Under the pieces are notes generated by a model. It was not told where the DNA came from, made no database searches, and saw only the letters and a list, made by a program, of their open reading frames with translations. A stretch of 64,000 bases of DNA from the NCBI RefSeq assembly GCF_008974325.1, contig NZ_BKCG01000002.1:62001-126000 (forward strand), in the 5' to 3' direction. This DNA is from Patiriisocius marinus (GTDB lineage Bacteria > Bacteroidota > Bacteroidia > Flavobacteriales > Flavobacteriaceae). A program made the translations under genes and the position numbers. Positions 26,848 through 35,298 of this stretch are shown here, piece after piece. Position 1 is the first letter of the stretch; every line of letters starts with the position of its first letter.

Positions 26848-28623
26848 TTAAATTTTCGCTTGATAGGTATATAGATCAAAATATCTTCCTTCTTTTTTGA
26901 TCAAATCGTCGTGATTTCCACGTTCTGCAATTTTACCATTTTCAATCACTAATATTTGATCAGCTTTTTTTATGGTACTTAGTCTGTGTGCAATTACAAT
27001 GGTAGTTCTGTCTTTAACTAATTCGTTTAGTGATTTTTGTATCAATGCTTCACTTTCAGTATCTAAATTAGATGTTGCTTCGTCAAGAATAATAATTCTT
27101 GGGTTTGCTAAAATTGCTCTAGCGATAGATATTCGTTGACGTTGCCCTCCTGAAAGTTTAACACCACGCTCACCAATCAAGGTGTCTAAGCCATCTTCAA
27201 ACCTATCTGTAAATTCGTTTACATAACCTGCTTTAACGGCACTTTGTAATTCGGTTTCCGAAGCATTTGGTCTTGGGAATAATATATTCTCTCTAATTGT
27301 TCCTTCAAATAAAAATTCGTCTTGTAACACCACACCTAAAAACTGACGGTAACTACTTAATTTGATAGTCGATAAATCCTGACCATCAATTAAAACTTGT
27401 CCTTTTTTAGGACTTAAAAATGATGCCGCTAATCCTGCAATTGTAGATTTTCCAGACCCTGAACTTCCTACAAGTGCAACTACGGATCCTGCTTTTAGCT
27501 CAAAGTTGATATCGTGTAAAACTTGCTTTCCTTCTTCATATGAAAAAGAAACGTTATTAAATTCTAAATGTCCCTTTATAGTTGTAAGTGTGTTGGTACG
27601 ATCTAAGAGTTCTTCCTCTGTAGTCATATTCATTAACTCTTCGGTTCTGTCTAAACCAGCAAGGGCTTCGGTCAATTGACTTCCTATATTACTCATTTGT
27701 ACAATAGGGGCAATCATAAAACCTAATAATAGCGTGAATGATAAGAAATCTCCCGTAGTCATTTCGCCTTCTATCATAAAATAACCACCAATTCCCATAA
27801 TACCTAAAGAAGCTATACCTAATAGAAAGGTACTTGAACTCGTCATTGCTGCAGTAGCAGTCAAGCTCTTTTTTACATTCTGAAATAATCTATCAACGCC
27901 TTCTTCAAAAATTTTATTTTCTTGTGCTTCAGCATTAAATCCTTTAATAACTCTAACACCAGCTAAAGTTTCGGTTAAACGTCCTTGAACTTCAGCGCTA
28001 ATTTTTCCGCGATCTCTAAAAATAGGGCGTATGTATTTAAATGCTTTCAACGCAACAAATCCAAATATCGCGACTGGAAGTAATACAAATAAGGTCATTA
28101 AAGGGTTGATGTTTATCAATAAAACCAACGATATTACTGCGGTAATTGTACCGCCAACTAATTGCACTAAACCAGTTCCAATTAAATTTCGAACTCCTTC
28201 CACATCTCTCATTATTCTTGAAACAAGCGCTCCAGATTTTGTGTTGTCAAAAAAACTAATAGGTAAGGAGAGTACTTTTTTCTGAACTTGAGCACGTAGT
28301 TCGGAGATTAAATACTGTGCTTGAACACTTAATATTCTAGTTAATAAAAACGAAGTTATAGCTTGAACCAATATCGCAAAGCCTACTAACCATAATAGAT
28401 TGAAAAGGGCAGCGGTATCCTTATTTGGAATAATTTGGTCAAGTAACTCTTTAGACTTCCAAGGTAAAACTAAACTCGCAAGTCTGCTTAATACAATTAG
28501 TAATAAACCAATAAAAACAAGATTTCGCCTAGGCCAAATTATAGTTTTAAAAGCCGTAAGCATCGTAACTTTGGGTTTACTTTTTGAGTCTTTTTTAGGA
28601 GGATTTTCAGCGTAGTGTCTCAT
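26848..28623 (-). CDS. ABC exporter, fused membrane and ATPase domains
   Basis: 591 residues from the ATG at 28623; a TTG at 28632 would lie next to the promoter box. The N-terminal ABC_membrane domain has six helices (about 38-320). The ATPase has Walker A GSSGSGKST (about 393), signature LSGGQRQRIS (about 496), Walker B IIILDEATSNLD and the switch histidine in IVIAHRLS. This is the half-transporter type (MsbA/LmrA-like) that works as a homodimer and exports lipids, drugs or peptides; the substrate is not determinable. A perfect TACCTTTG box lies six bases before the ATG. It is probably transcribed alone; no neighbour suggests a role. Confidence 0.93.
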   Translation of the reverse strand: MRHYAENPPKKDSKSKPKVTMLTAFKTIIWPRRNLVFIGLLLIVLSRLASLVLPWKSKELLDQIIPNKDTAALFNLLWLVGFAILVQAITSFLLTRILSVQAQYLISELRAQVQKKVLSLPISFFDNTKSGALVSRIMRDVEGVRNLIGTGLVQLVGGTITAVISLVLLININPLMTLFVLLPVAIFGFVALKAFKYIRPIFRDRGKISAEVQGRLTETLAGVRVIKGFNAEAQENKIFEEGVDRLFQNVKKSLTATAAMTSSSTFLLGIASLGIMGIGGYFMIEGEMTTGDFLSFTLLLGFMIAPIVQMSNIGSQLTEALAGLDRTEELMNMTTEEELLDRTNTLTTIKGHLEFNNVSFSYEEGKQVLHDINFELKAGSVVALVGSSGSGKSTIAGLAASFLSPKKGQVLIDGQDLSTIKLSSYRQFLGVVLQDEFLFEGTIRENILFPRPNASETELQSAVKAGYVNEFTDRFEDGLDTLIGERGVKLSGGQRQRISIARAILANPRIIILDEATSNLDTESEALIQKSLNELVKDRTTIVIAHRLSTIKKADQILVIENGKIAERGNHDDLIKKEGRYFDLYTYQAKI

Positions 28624-28629
28624 ATAAAA

Positions 28630-28637
28630 CAAAGGTA
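28630..28637 (-). promoter_or_regulatory. -7 promoter box (TACCTTTG) of the ABC exporter
   Basis: Exact TAnnTTTG match on the minus strand, six bases before the ATG at 28623. The predicted transcript would have almost no leader. Confidence 0.5.
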
Positions 28638-28680
28638 CGAGTTTCGCTTTTAGAAGTTTACTGAAATGTAATAGATATCA

Positions 28681-29484
28681 TTAAAAACCGCGTTGCCTTT
28701 TAGCTTCAAATATTACTATACCTGCTGCAACTGATACATTCATTGAATCTATTGCTCCTTGCATTGGGATACTAATGTTTTTTGTAGATTCTTTTCGCCA
28801 AATATCACTAAGTCCTGTTGCTTCTGTACCAACAACAATGGCGCTTGGTGGCGTGTAGTCGCAGGTGTGATATGAAACTGATTCTTGTAAAATGGCACTG
28901 TAAAAAGCGATGTTGTTTTCTTTTAAAAATGCAATAACTTCTTCTGTAGTTCCTGTTGCAATTGGGATTGTAAAAACACAGCCAACACTACTTCTAATAA
29001 TGTTAGCATTAAAAACATCGGTTTTAGGGTTTGCAATAATAAACGCATCAACATTAGCTGCATCAGCAGTGCGTAAAAGTGCGCCAATATTCCCAGGTTT
29101 TTCAGGAGCTTCTGCTACTAAAATTAATGGGTTTTTAGCCGAAATTTTCAAGGCATTTAGACTAAGTTCTTTTGTTTTAGCAATAGCAACTATTCCTTCT
29201 GTTGTTGCCCGATAAGCTATTTTGCCATAAACTTCAGAGGTAACTTCAATCCATTGAGTAGTAGCGCTCAACTTTTCAGAAAGTGATTCGCGATCTTCGA
29301 TGTTTAAAATTTCCGAACAATAAAAAAGCGTTTCAATTTCGTAGTTTCCAGTGAGTGCCAGTGTAATTTCTCGAAGCCCTTCAATAATAAAGAGGCCAGT
29401 TTTTTTGCGCTCTCTTGCAGTGCTTGATAACTTTATTACGTATTTTATTTGCGAATTTTGAACGCTTGAAATGTGCTTGTGCAT
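28681..29484 (-). CDS. SpoU/TrmH-family RNA 2'-O-methyltransferase
   Basis: 267 residues. The N-terminal ~100 residues match the RNA-binding SpoU_sub_bind-like domain (SSVQNSQIKYVIKLSSTARE). The SPOUT knot motifs follow: motif 1 EKPGNIGALLRTADAANVDA (about 132-151), motif 2 AIVVGTEATGLSD (about 217), and motif 3 ISIPMQGAIDSMNVSVAAGI (about 239-258) with the conserved Asn-Val-Ser. These enzymes methylate ribose hydroxyls of rRNA or tRNA with SAM; it is most like 23S rRNA guanosine 2'-O-methylases, but the exact site is not predictable. A perfect TATCTTTG box lies four bases before the ATG. Confidence 0.9.
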   Translation of the reverse strand: MHKHISSVQNSQIKYVIKLSSTARERKKTGLFIIEGLREITLALTGNYEIETLFYCSEILNIEDRESLSEKLSATTQWIEVTSEVYGKIAYRATTEGIVAIAKTKELSLNALKISAKNPLILVAEAPEKPGNIGALLRTADAANVDAFIIANPKTDVFNANIIRSSVGCVFTIPIATGTTEEVIAFLKENNIAFYSAILQESVSYHTCDYTPPSAIVVGTEATGLSDIWRKESTKNISIPMQGAIDSMNVSVAAGIVIFEAKRQRGF

Positions 29485-29488
29485 AGCG

Positions 29489-29496
29489 CAAAGATA
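29489..29496 (-). promoter_or_regulatory. -7 promoter box (TATCTTTG) of the RNA methylase gene
   Basis: Exact TAnnTTTG match on the minus strand, four bases before the ATG at 29484; a weak GTTTA lies about 21 bases further upstream at the -33 position. Confidence 0.5.
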
Positions 29497-29556
29497 CTAA
29501 CTTAGCGAGTACTCTTTAAACTGAAAATAGGGTATTAGGATATTTTTTTGCGACAG

Positions 29557-29589
29557 TTGATTAAGCACATTGATTCTGCTATATCTTTT
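29557..29589 (+). promoter_or_regulatory. candidate promoter of the first T9SS cargo gene
   Basis: TTG (29557-29559), 22-base spacer, TATCTTTT (29582-29589), one mismatch from TAnnTTTG. The ATG is at 29639. Confidence 0.35.
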
Positions 29590-29638
29590 TATAATAACTG
29601 CTCCATCTTTTTCTTGTATTTTTATGAAAATTTAAGTT

Positions 29639-30529
29639 ATGAAAAAGTTAGCGTTATTAGTGTTTTTGTTTTGCTCAAGTATAAGTTACGGACAAGTTGT
29701 AGCTAATACTCCGTCGCCTATTATTTTATGTGATGATACTAATCCTGGTGATGAAATTGAAGTGTTTGATCTCACAAGTAGAGAGGCTGAAATAATAAAT
29801 GGACAAGATAATGTAACTGTTTCCTACCATTTAACGAGTGGTGACGCTTTGGGCAATGGTGGATTTATAATGAATCCTGAAAATTATACGAATAGCTCAA
29901 ATCCTCAACAAATATTTATTAGAGTACAGGGTAGTAATAATTTTGATATTACTACAATGGATATTGAAGTAGTACAATATGCAGTTGCAGCTTCATTACC
30001 AGAAAATATTTTTATTGATGAAGGAGATACAAACGGGCAAGCTATTTTTGACTTAACTGAAAATGAAACTGAGATGCTTGGTGGTCAATTTGCAGTTGAT
30101 TTTGTTTTTACGTATTATTTAAGTGCGGCAGATTGTGATGCGCAAACCAACCCATTGCCAAATCCATCAGCTTACGAAAACACAGTCAATCCGCAAGATA
30201 TTTATGTGCGTATGGAGCCATTTAATGCACCTTGTGGAACTTGTTACAATTTCGAAATTTCAAGTGATGGAATTTTGGGATTTGAGACCACTAAATTAGA
30301 TTCTTTAAAGTTATTCCCTAATCCTGCTCAGGATTTTATAACACTTAATTCTAACGATTTGGCTTCTGCCGAAATAATAATTAGTGATGTTCAGGGGCGA
30401 GTGATAATACGTTTAGAGGGTAATAACAATATGCAACGTATTAACATTTCAGCATTAGATAAAGGAATGTATTTTGTTGCTATTCAAAAGGATAACTTGA
30501 GAGTGGCAAGTAGTTTTTTAAAGAGATAG
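29639..30529 (+). CDS. T9SS-secreted protein with two ~85-residue repeats
   Basis: 296 residues. A signal peptide (1-18, ending SYGQ) is followed by two related units at about 27-108 and 115-197. Each has the pattern F-D-L-T near its start (VFDLTSREAEIINGQ, IFDLTENETEMLGGQ), then a YxLT strand, and then N-P-x-x-Y-x-N-x-x-N-P-Q. The C-terminal ~75 residues are a type A T9SS sorting domain (KLFPNPAQDFITL, IISDVQGRVI, LDKGMYFVAI). The protein should cross the outer membrane by the type IX system and be anchored or released. The next gene has three copies of the same unit. Binding target unknown. Confidence 0.85.
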   Translation: MKKLALLVFLFCSSISYGQVVANTPSPIILCDDTNPGDEIEVFDLTSREAEIINGQDNVTVSYHLTSGDALGNGGFIMNPENYTNSSNPQQIFIRVQGSNNFDITTMDIEVVQYAVAASLPENIFIDEGDTNGQAIFDLTENETEMLGGQFAVDFVFTYYLSAADCDAQTNPLPNPSAYENTVNPQDIYVRMEPFNAPCGTCYNFEISSDGILGFETTKLDSLKLFPNPAQDFITLNSNDLASAEIIISDVQGRVIIRLEGNNNMQRINISALDKGMYFVAIQKDNLRVASSFLKR

Positions 30530-30631
30530 CTGTTATATATTTATGATAGTTGTGTTTGTCTAGAATGATATGAATATAAACCGAATTGTTTTATAAAGTT
30601 TAATAGCGCTATATTGATAAAAAAAAGTCTC

Positions 30632-33016
30632 ATGAAAAAATTATTACTTGTTTTAATATTCTTTACAGGTGTATTAAACGCACAAGATTATACGGTACAA
30701 TCAATTGGTTTTACCCCGCCTCACTCTTATGTTCAAACAAATTCAGATATTAATATAGATGATGGATATTCTGGTGTGCTTCCAATTGGTTTTGATTTTG
30801 AGTTCTATGGAAACTTATATAGCCAACTAATTATAGGTGGAAATGGGGTTATAAACTTTAATGCTAGTGAGGCAAACTCTTATTGTATTTGGACTTTTAG
30901 TGAAGATATTCCAAGTATAGATCTTGAAATAAAAAATGCTATTTACGGTGTTTATCACGATTTGGACCCAAGTATTTCAACAATTAGTGAAATAAATTAC
31001 GCCTATTATGGTACAGCGCCAAACAGAAGGTTTGTAGTTAACTTTTATGAAATTAATCATTTTACTTGTAATGATATTGCTACAACAACACAAATAGTAT
31101 TGTATGAAACAACTAATAATATAGATGTTTATGTAAAAGATAAGCCAGTTTGTTTTCCCTGGAATAATGGTAATGCATTGCTTGGAATTATGAACGAGGA
31201 CGGTACTCAAGGTATTGCAGCTCCTGGAAGAAACACAAGTGATTCTCCTTGGGAGGCTTATAATGAAGCTTGGAGATTTGGTTTTTTTGATGGAAATGAA
31301 GTAATAGCAAATAATGTAAACTTTACTATTTGTGATGATGATGGAGATGGTTTTGGTTTATTTGATTTGTCTTTAATAGTAAATGATGTAATAGGAAATC
31401 AAAACGATGTTACTGTTTCGTTTTTTGAAACTTTTCTAGATGCCAATAATAATACAAATCCAATTGTATCTAATTTATATTTAAATACTATTAATCCTCA
31501 AACACTCTATGCTCGTGTTGAAAATACAAATGGTCTTTTTGAAACTTCTGATGTTACATTACAAGTAGTAACATGTTTGTTAGATGATAGTGATGATGAT
31601 GGTGTAACAAACTCTCAAGAAGATTTAAATGGTGACGGAATTTTAAATAATGACGACACTGATAATGATGGTATTCCCAATTATTTAGATGCAGATGATG
31701 ACGGTGATATGGTAAGTACATTAATAGAGACTACAGGTACTGGTGCTGGAATTTTGCCAAGCGTATATGTGTATATAGATACTGATAATGATGCTATTGA
31801 AAATTATTTAGACAATGATGATGATGGTGACGGAATAGTAACTGCTGAAGAAGATTATAATTTAAATGGAAATCCATTAGATGATGATGTAAATTTAAAT
31901 TCAATTCCAGATTTTTTAGATGTAAATGTATCTATAGTGCCTAATTCGGCACTTTGTGATAATGTTATGTTAGATCCTACTTATGTGGGGTGTGAAGGTG
32001 ATGAAATAGTATTAAGTGCTACTTGTGCCAATGCAATCCAATATCAATGGTTTAGAGATGGACTTTTAATTAATGGAGCTACAACTGGAACTTTAGCAGT
32101 TACTGTTGCGGGAGAATATACTTTAGCAATAACTGATGTTAATGCTACGTCATTTACTGATACACAAGTGATATTTGAACCTATTCCCGTAATTAATCCT
32201 ATATCTGATTATCTAGTTTGTGATATGGATGGAGATGGTTTAGCTATTTTTAACTTGACTAATAAAGATTCAGAAATTTTAAACGGGCAACCAGATGTAA
32301 TAGTAACGTATTTTGAAACTTTAAACGATGCTACGGCTGACGAAAACGAAATTACAATTCCAATAAACTATACGAGTCCTTCAGCTGTGATTTGGGTACG
32401 TTTAGGAAGTTTAACTACAGGTTGTTTTACAATTTCGTCATTTAATTTAATTGTAAATTTAGCTCCAGAAGTGGTAAACACTCCAGAAAATCTTATTGTT
32501 TTTGATACAGATGATTTTGCTACATTCGATTTGACTTCAAACGAATCTTTAATGTTAGGTGGGCAAAACCCAGCAGGTTTTGATTTTACTTATTTTCTAA
32601 CTGAAGCTGATTGTTTTAACAATACAAACCCTATAGTAAACCCAACAGCTTTTAATAATACAAGCAATCCGCAAACAGTTTATGTTCAATTTCAGGATTT
32701 AATTACTGGCTGTTTTATTTGTGAGAGTTTTGATGTTATTGTAGAAGAAGAGTTGGGCTTAGGAGATAATACTTTTTTAGATATAACAATCTATCCTAAC
32801 CCAACTACAGGACTTGTAACTATTTCTAATATATCAAATTCTACTTTTACATCGATTGAACTTTTTACGATAGAAGGAAAACAAATGTTTATTGATTCGG
32901 TTTTAGAAAATGGAGATGACATTTCATTAAATATTTCGGCTTTAACTAACGGTATTTATTTTGTGAAGATAAAAGCAGGAAATAACGAAGTAGTAAAAAG
33001 AATAGTGAAGCAATAA
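30632..33016 (+). CDS. large T9SS-secreted protein with calcium-type repeats and Ig-like domain
   Basis: 794 residues from the ATG at 30632; a TTG 18 bases upstream is poorer. Order: signal peptide (1-17); an N-terminal beta domain to about 225; one ~85-residue FDL/NPQTLYARV repeat; an aspartate-rich thrombospondin-type-3-like calcium stretch (about 315-430; DSDDDGVTNSQEDLNGDG, DTDNDGIPNYLDADDDGD); an Ig-like segment (about 440-510; ATCANAIQYQWFRDG); two more FDL repeats (about 530-620 and 635-715); and a type A T9SS sorting domain (ITIYPNPTTGLVTI, LTNGIYFVKIKAG). It is likely a cell-surface or released adhesin. It follows the related cargo gene by ~100 bases, and a hairpin terminator follows at 33043. 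Confidence 0.86.
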   Translation: MKKLLLVLIFFTGVLNAQDYTVQSIGFTPPHSYVQTNSDINIDDGYSGVLPIGFDFEFYGNLYSQLIIGGNGVINFNASEANSYCIWTFSEDIPSIDLEIKNAIYGVYHDLDPSISTISEINYAYYGTAPNRRFVVNFYEINHFTCNDIATTTQIVLYETTNNIDVYVKDKPVCFPWNNGNALLGIMNEDGTQGIAAPGRNTSDSPWEAYNEAWRFGFFDGNEVIANNVNFTICDDDGDGFGLFDLSLIVNDVIGNQNDVTVSFFETFLDANNNTNPIVSNLYLNTINPQTLYARVENTNGLFETSDVTLQVVTCLLDDSDDDGVTNSQEDLNGDGILNNDDTDNDGIPNYLDADDDGDMVSTLIETTGTGAGILPSVYVYIDTDNDAIENYLDNDDDGDGIVTAEEDYNLNGNPLDDDVNLNSIPDFLDVNVSIVPNSALCDNVMLDPTYVGCEGDEIVLSATCANAIQYQWFRDGLLINGATTGTLAVTVAGEYTLAITDVNATSFTDTQVIFEPIPVINPISDYLVCDMDGDGLAIFNLTNKDSEILNGQPDVIVTYFETLNDATADENEITIPINYTSPSAVIWVRLGSLTTGCFTISSFNLIVNLAPEVVNTPENLIVFDTDDFATFDLTSNESLMLGGQNPAGFDFTYFLTEADCFNNTNPIVNPTAFNNTSNPQTVYVQFQDLITGCFICESFDVIVEEELGLGDNTFLDITIYPNPTTGLVTISNISNSTFTSIELFTIEGKQMFIDSVLENGDDISLNISALTNGIYFVKIKAGNNEVVKRIVKQ

Positions 33017-33042
33017 TATTTTCATAAAACTTTAAGGTATCT

Positions 33043-33076
33043 AAAAAGCTTTCGACTACATCGAGAGCTTTTTATA
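33043..33076 (+). terminator. intrinsic terminator after the large cargo gene
   Basis: Arms AAAAAGCTTTCGA and TCGAGAGCTTTTT (one G-T type mismatch) with a five-base loop CTACA and a trailing T-rich tail, 26 bases after the stop. Confidence 0.85.
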
Positions 33077-33102
33077 TTTACAAACAAATCAAATTAGATA
33101 AC

Positions 33103-33897
33103 ATGAAAAAACAACTACTAGTATTAGGTTTAGCAATTGCCTTTGTCTCTTGTAAAAATGACACAAAAACTACTTCAGAAAACTTAACAATATCAAAAAC
33201 TGAAGTTGAAGCGGTAGAGAAAAGAGAATATCCTGCAAGTGTTTTAGCAGTAATGAATGCACACGGTGGACTAGAGAAATGGAACACTATGAATAATATC
33301 TGTTTTGCATTTGACGGTAAAGGAGGAGAGGAAGTTCATACGGTTTCTTTAAAAAATAGAAAATCTAAAATTGAAACTGATAATTGGACTATTGGAAGCG
33401 ATGGTGAAACTATTTGGGTATTAGAAAATGAGGAAGGAAGTTATAAAGGGAATGCAGCATTTTATAATAACTTAATGTTCTATTTCTATTCTATGCCTTT
33501 CGTGTTATCTGATGACGGAATTGTATATACAGATATGCCACAAAAAGAATTAGAAGGTAAAATGTACAATGCTACTAAAATTAGTTTTAACGATGGAGTG
33601 GGGTATTCTTCAACAGATGATTATATACTTTTTTCTGATCCTAAGACAAATCAAATGTCTTGGTTAGCATATACTGCAACAGGAGCATCTAAAACAAAGA
33701 GTGATAAGTTTAGTTATATTAAATATGGTGAGTGGCAAAATGTAAACGGACTTCAGTTACCTGAAACTTTAACGTGGTACAATGTAGAGAATAACGAGCC
33801 AAAAGATAAGCGTAACGATCTTGTTTTCAAGAAAGTTACATTGACAGAAACAATAATAGACGATAGTGTTTTTGCAAAGCCAGAAGGCGCTAAATAA
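33103..33897 (+). CDS. lipoprotein of the DUF6503 type
   Basis: 264 residues. A lipobox AFVSC places the lipidated cysteine at residue 17, followed by a flexible linker and a globular domain from about 45. The segment MNAHGGLEKWNTMNNICFAF (about 50-69) and the later strands (YEGEWQNVNGLQLPE-like region near 208, with KYGEWQNVNGLQLPETLTWY) resemble the DUF6503 family common in Flavobacteriaceae; the family name is from memory and is less certain than the lipoprotein call. It should sit in the outer or inner membrane facing the periplasm. It stands alone between two terminators. Function unknown. Confidence 0.75.
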   Translation: MKKQLLVLGLAIAFVSCKNDTKTTSENLTISKTEVEAVEKREYPASVLAVMNAHGGLEKWNTMNNICFAFDGKGGEEVHTVSLKNRKSKIETDNWTIGSDGETIWVLENEEGSYKGNAAFYNNLMFYFYSMPFVLSDDGIVYTDMPQKELEGKMYNATKISFNDGVGYSSTDDYILFSDPKTNQMSWLAYTATGASKTKSDKFSYIKYGEWQNVNGLQLPETLTWYNVENNEPKDKRNDLVFKKVTLTETIIDDSVFAKPEGAK

Positions 33898-33915
33898 TCT
33901 ATAATTTATAATATT

Positions 33916-33953
33916 AAAAAGCCTCTAATTATTGAAATTAGAGGCTTTTTTTT
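33916..33953. terminator. bidirectional intrinsic terminator
   Basis: Arms AAAAAGCCTCTAATT and AATTAGAGGCTTTTT with a five-base loop ATTGA; A- and T-runs on either side serve both the lipoprotein gene and the converging amidohydrolase gene. Confidence 0.92.
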
Positions 33954-33975
33954 GGTTGCTGAAATAGTTGATAGA

Positions 33976-35268
33976 CTATTTTTTATCTCCTTCGTATTTA
34001 TCCATATATCGTTTCCATAATTCGGTTTGATGTGTTTCTAATGAAACGTCTCTACCGTCAATAAAAGCTTTCGAAAGGATGTTTCCACGCATATCAAGTG
34101 CATCCCCTTCACTAATAAAAAGTGTAGCACTTTTACCTGCTTCTAAAGTTCCATACATATTGTCAATCCCAAGGATTTTGGCACTGTTACCAGTGATCAA
34201 TTGTAAAGCTACTTCTTTGTCCATTCCTTGTCCTACTAGTTGCCCAGCATAGAAAGGTAAATTTCTAGTTTGGAAGTTTGAAGCGTCACTGTTTTGTAAT
34301 GCAACAGTTAAACCAGCATCTACAAGGAGTTTTGGAAGTTTGTAAGGTAGGTCGTAATCGTCATCGTGTTTGTTAGGTAGGTTGTGCGTGTGTTGTACTA
34401 AAACCATAATGTTGTTTCTCTTTAAAAAAGGAGTAACCTTATATGCTTCATAACCACCAACTAATACTATTTCTTTAATTCCAGATTCTTTTAATTGTGT
34501 GATAGCATCGGTAATTTCTTTTTCACCATCAGCATAAACATATACTTTTTTAGAACCGTTAAAAACACCTTGCATTGCTTTCATAGCTTCATTAGTGGCT
34601 AGGTTTTTACCTGAACCAAAAGCTTTAGCAGTTGCAATGTATGATGTAATATCGCTTACATTTTCAGTGTACTTTTTGTTAGGTTGAAAACCACGTGGTT
34701 CTCCAGCCCACCATCTACCTCTTCTAAAAGTATTTGGCCAATGTAAATGAATACCATCATCAACTTTAATAGCCGCATCTTCCCAGTTCCAAGCATCAAA
34801 CTGAACAATTGATGAGGTTCCTGAAATAGTTCCTCCTTGTGGTGCAATTTGTCCAATTAAAACCCCATTAGGACGCATAGATTCAACGACTTTACTTTCT
34901 GCATTGTAGGCGATTAAACTTCTAATATTAGGAAGCATATCGCCTATTTCGTCTTGGTCGTCACTCGCTCTTACGGCTTCAACTTCAATTAATCCTAATG
35001 ATTTTGCTGGTGCTATAAAACCAGGATATACGTGTTTACCTGTTGCGTCAATAACAATTCCGGCAGTAGCGTCCATTTGTCCAATAGATTCTATTTTTCC
35101 GTTGTTAATTACAATGGTAGCGTTATTAATAACCGTACCATTACCTACATGGGCAGTGGCATTTTTAATGGTGATTTTACCCTGTTGTTTCGGAGCAGGT
35201 GTTTGCTGTGCAACCATTGTAAATGATACTAGCAACAGTAAACTATATATTGTATGTGATAATTTCAT
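33976..35268 (-). CDS. amidohydrolase-superfamily protein lacking the HxH metal motif
   Basis: 430 residues with a signal peptide (1-20). The composite beta-sandwich flanks are typical (IKNATAHVGNGTVINNATIV near the start; MYGTLEAGKSATLFI near the end). However, the first metal motif of the TIM barrel, normally PGFIDxHxH, reads PGFIAPAKSLG (about 81-91), so both histidines and the aspartate are missing. A late QNSDASN keeps the aspartate position. It is therefore probably not a normal hydrolase on its own and may work with the 987-residue neighbour, 30 bases upstream on the same strand. Periplasmic location is inferred from the signal peptide. Confidence 0.82.
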   Translation of the reverse strand: MKLSHTIYSLLLLVSFTMVAQQTPAPKQQGKITIKNATAHVGNGTVINNATIVINNGKIESIGQMDATAGIVIDATGKHVYPGFIAPAKSLGLIEVEAVRASDDQDEIGDMLPNIRSLIAYNAESKVVESMRPNGVLIGQIAPQGGTISGTSSIVQFDAWNWEDAAIKVDDGIHLHWPNTFRRGRWWAGEPRGFQPNKKYTENVSDITSYIATAKAFGSGKNLATNEAMKAMQGVFNGSKKVYVYADGEKEITDAITQLKESGIKEIVLVGGYEAYKVTPFLKRNNIMVLVQHTHNLPNKHDDDYDLPYKLPKLLVDAGLTVALQNSDASNFQTRNLPFYAGQLVGQGMDKEVALQLITGNSAKILGIDNMYGTLEAGKSATLFISEGDALDMRGNILSKAFIDGRDVSLETHQTELWKRYMDKYEGDKK

Positions 35269-35298
35269 ATCGTTTGTTTTTTAATGTTATCTTATTGA

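Noticed and set aside
29130-29152. CCGAAATTTT-like word inside the RNA methylase gene
   Set aside because: Explained by the codons for Lys-Ile-Ser-Ala; similar coding words at about 35966 and 60665 are also codon effects, so they were not counted in the dispersed family.
34690-34701. Palindrome AACCACGTGGTT as a possible parS site
   Set aside because: It lies inside the 430-residue amidohydrolase gene, about 28 kb from parAB, and apart from the CACGTG centre does not match the known parS consensus with TGTTtCACGTGaAACA arms.
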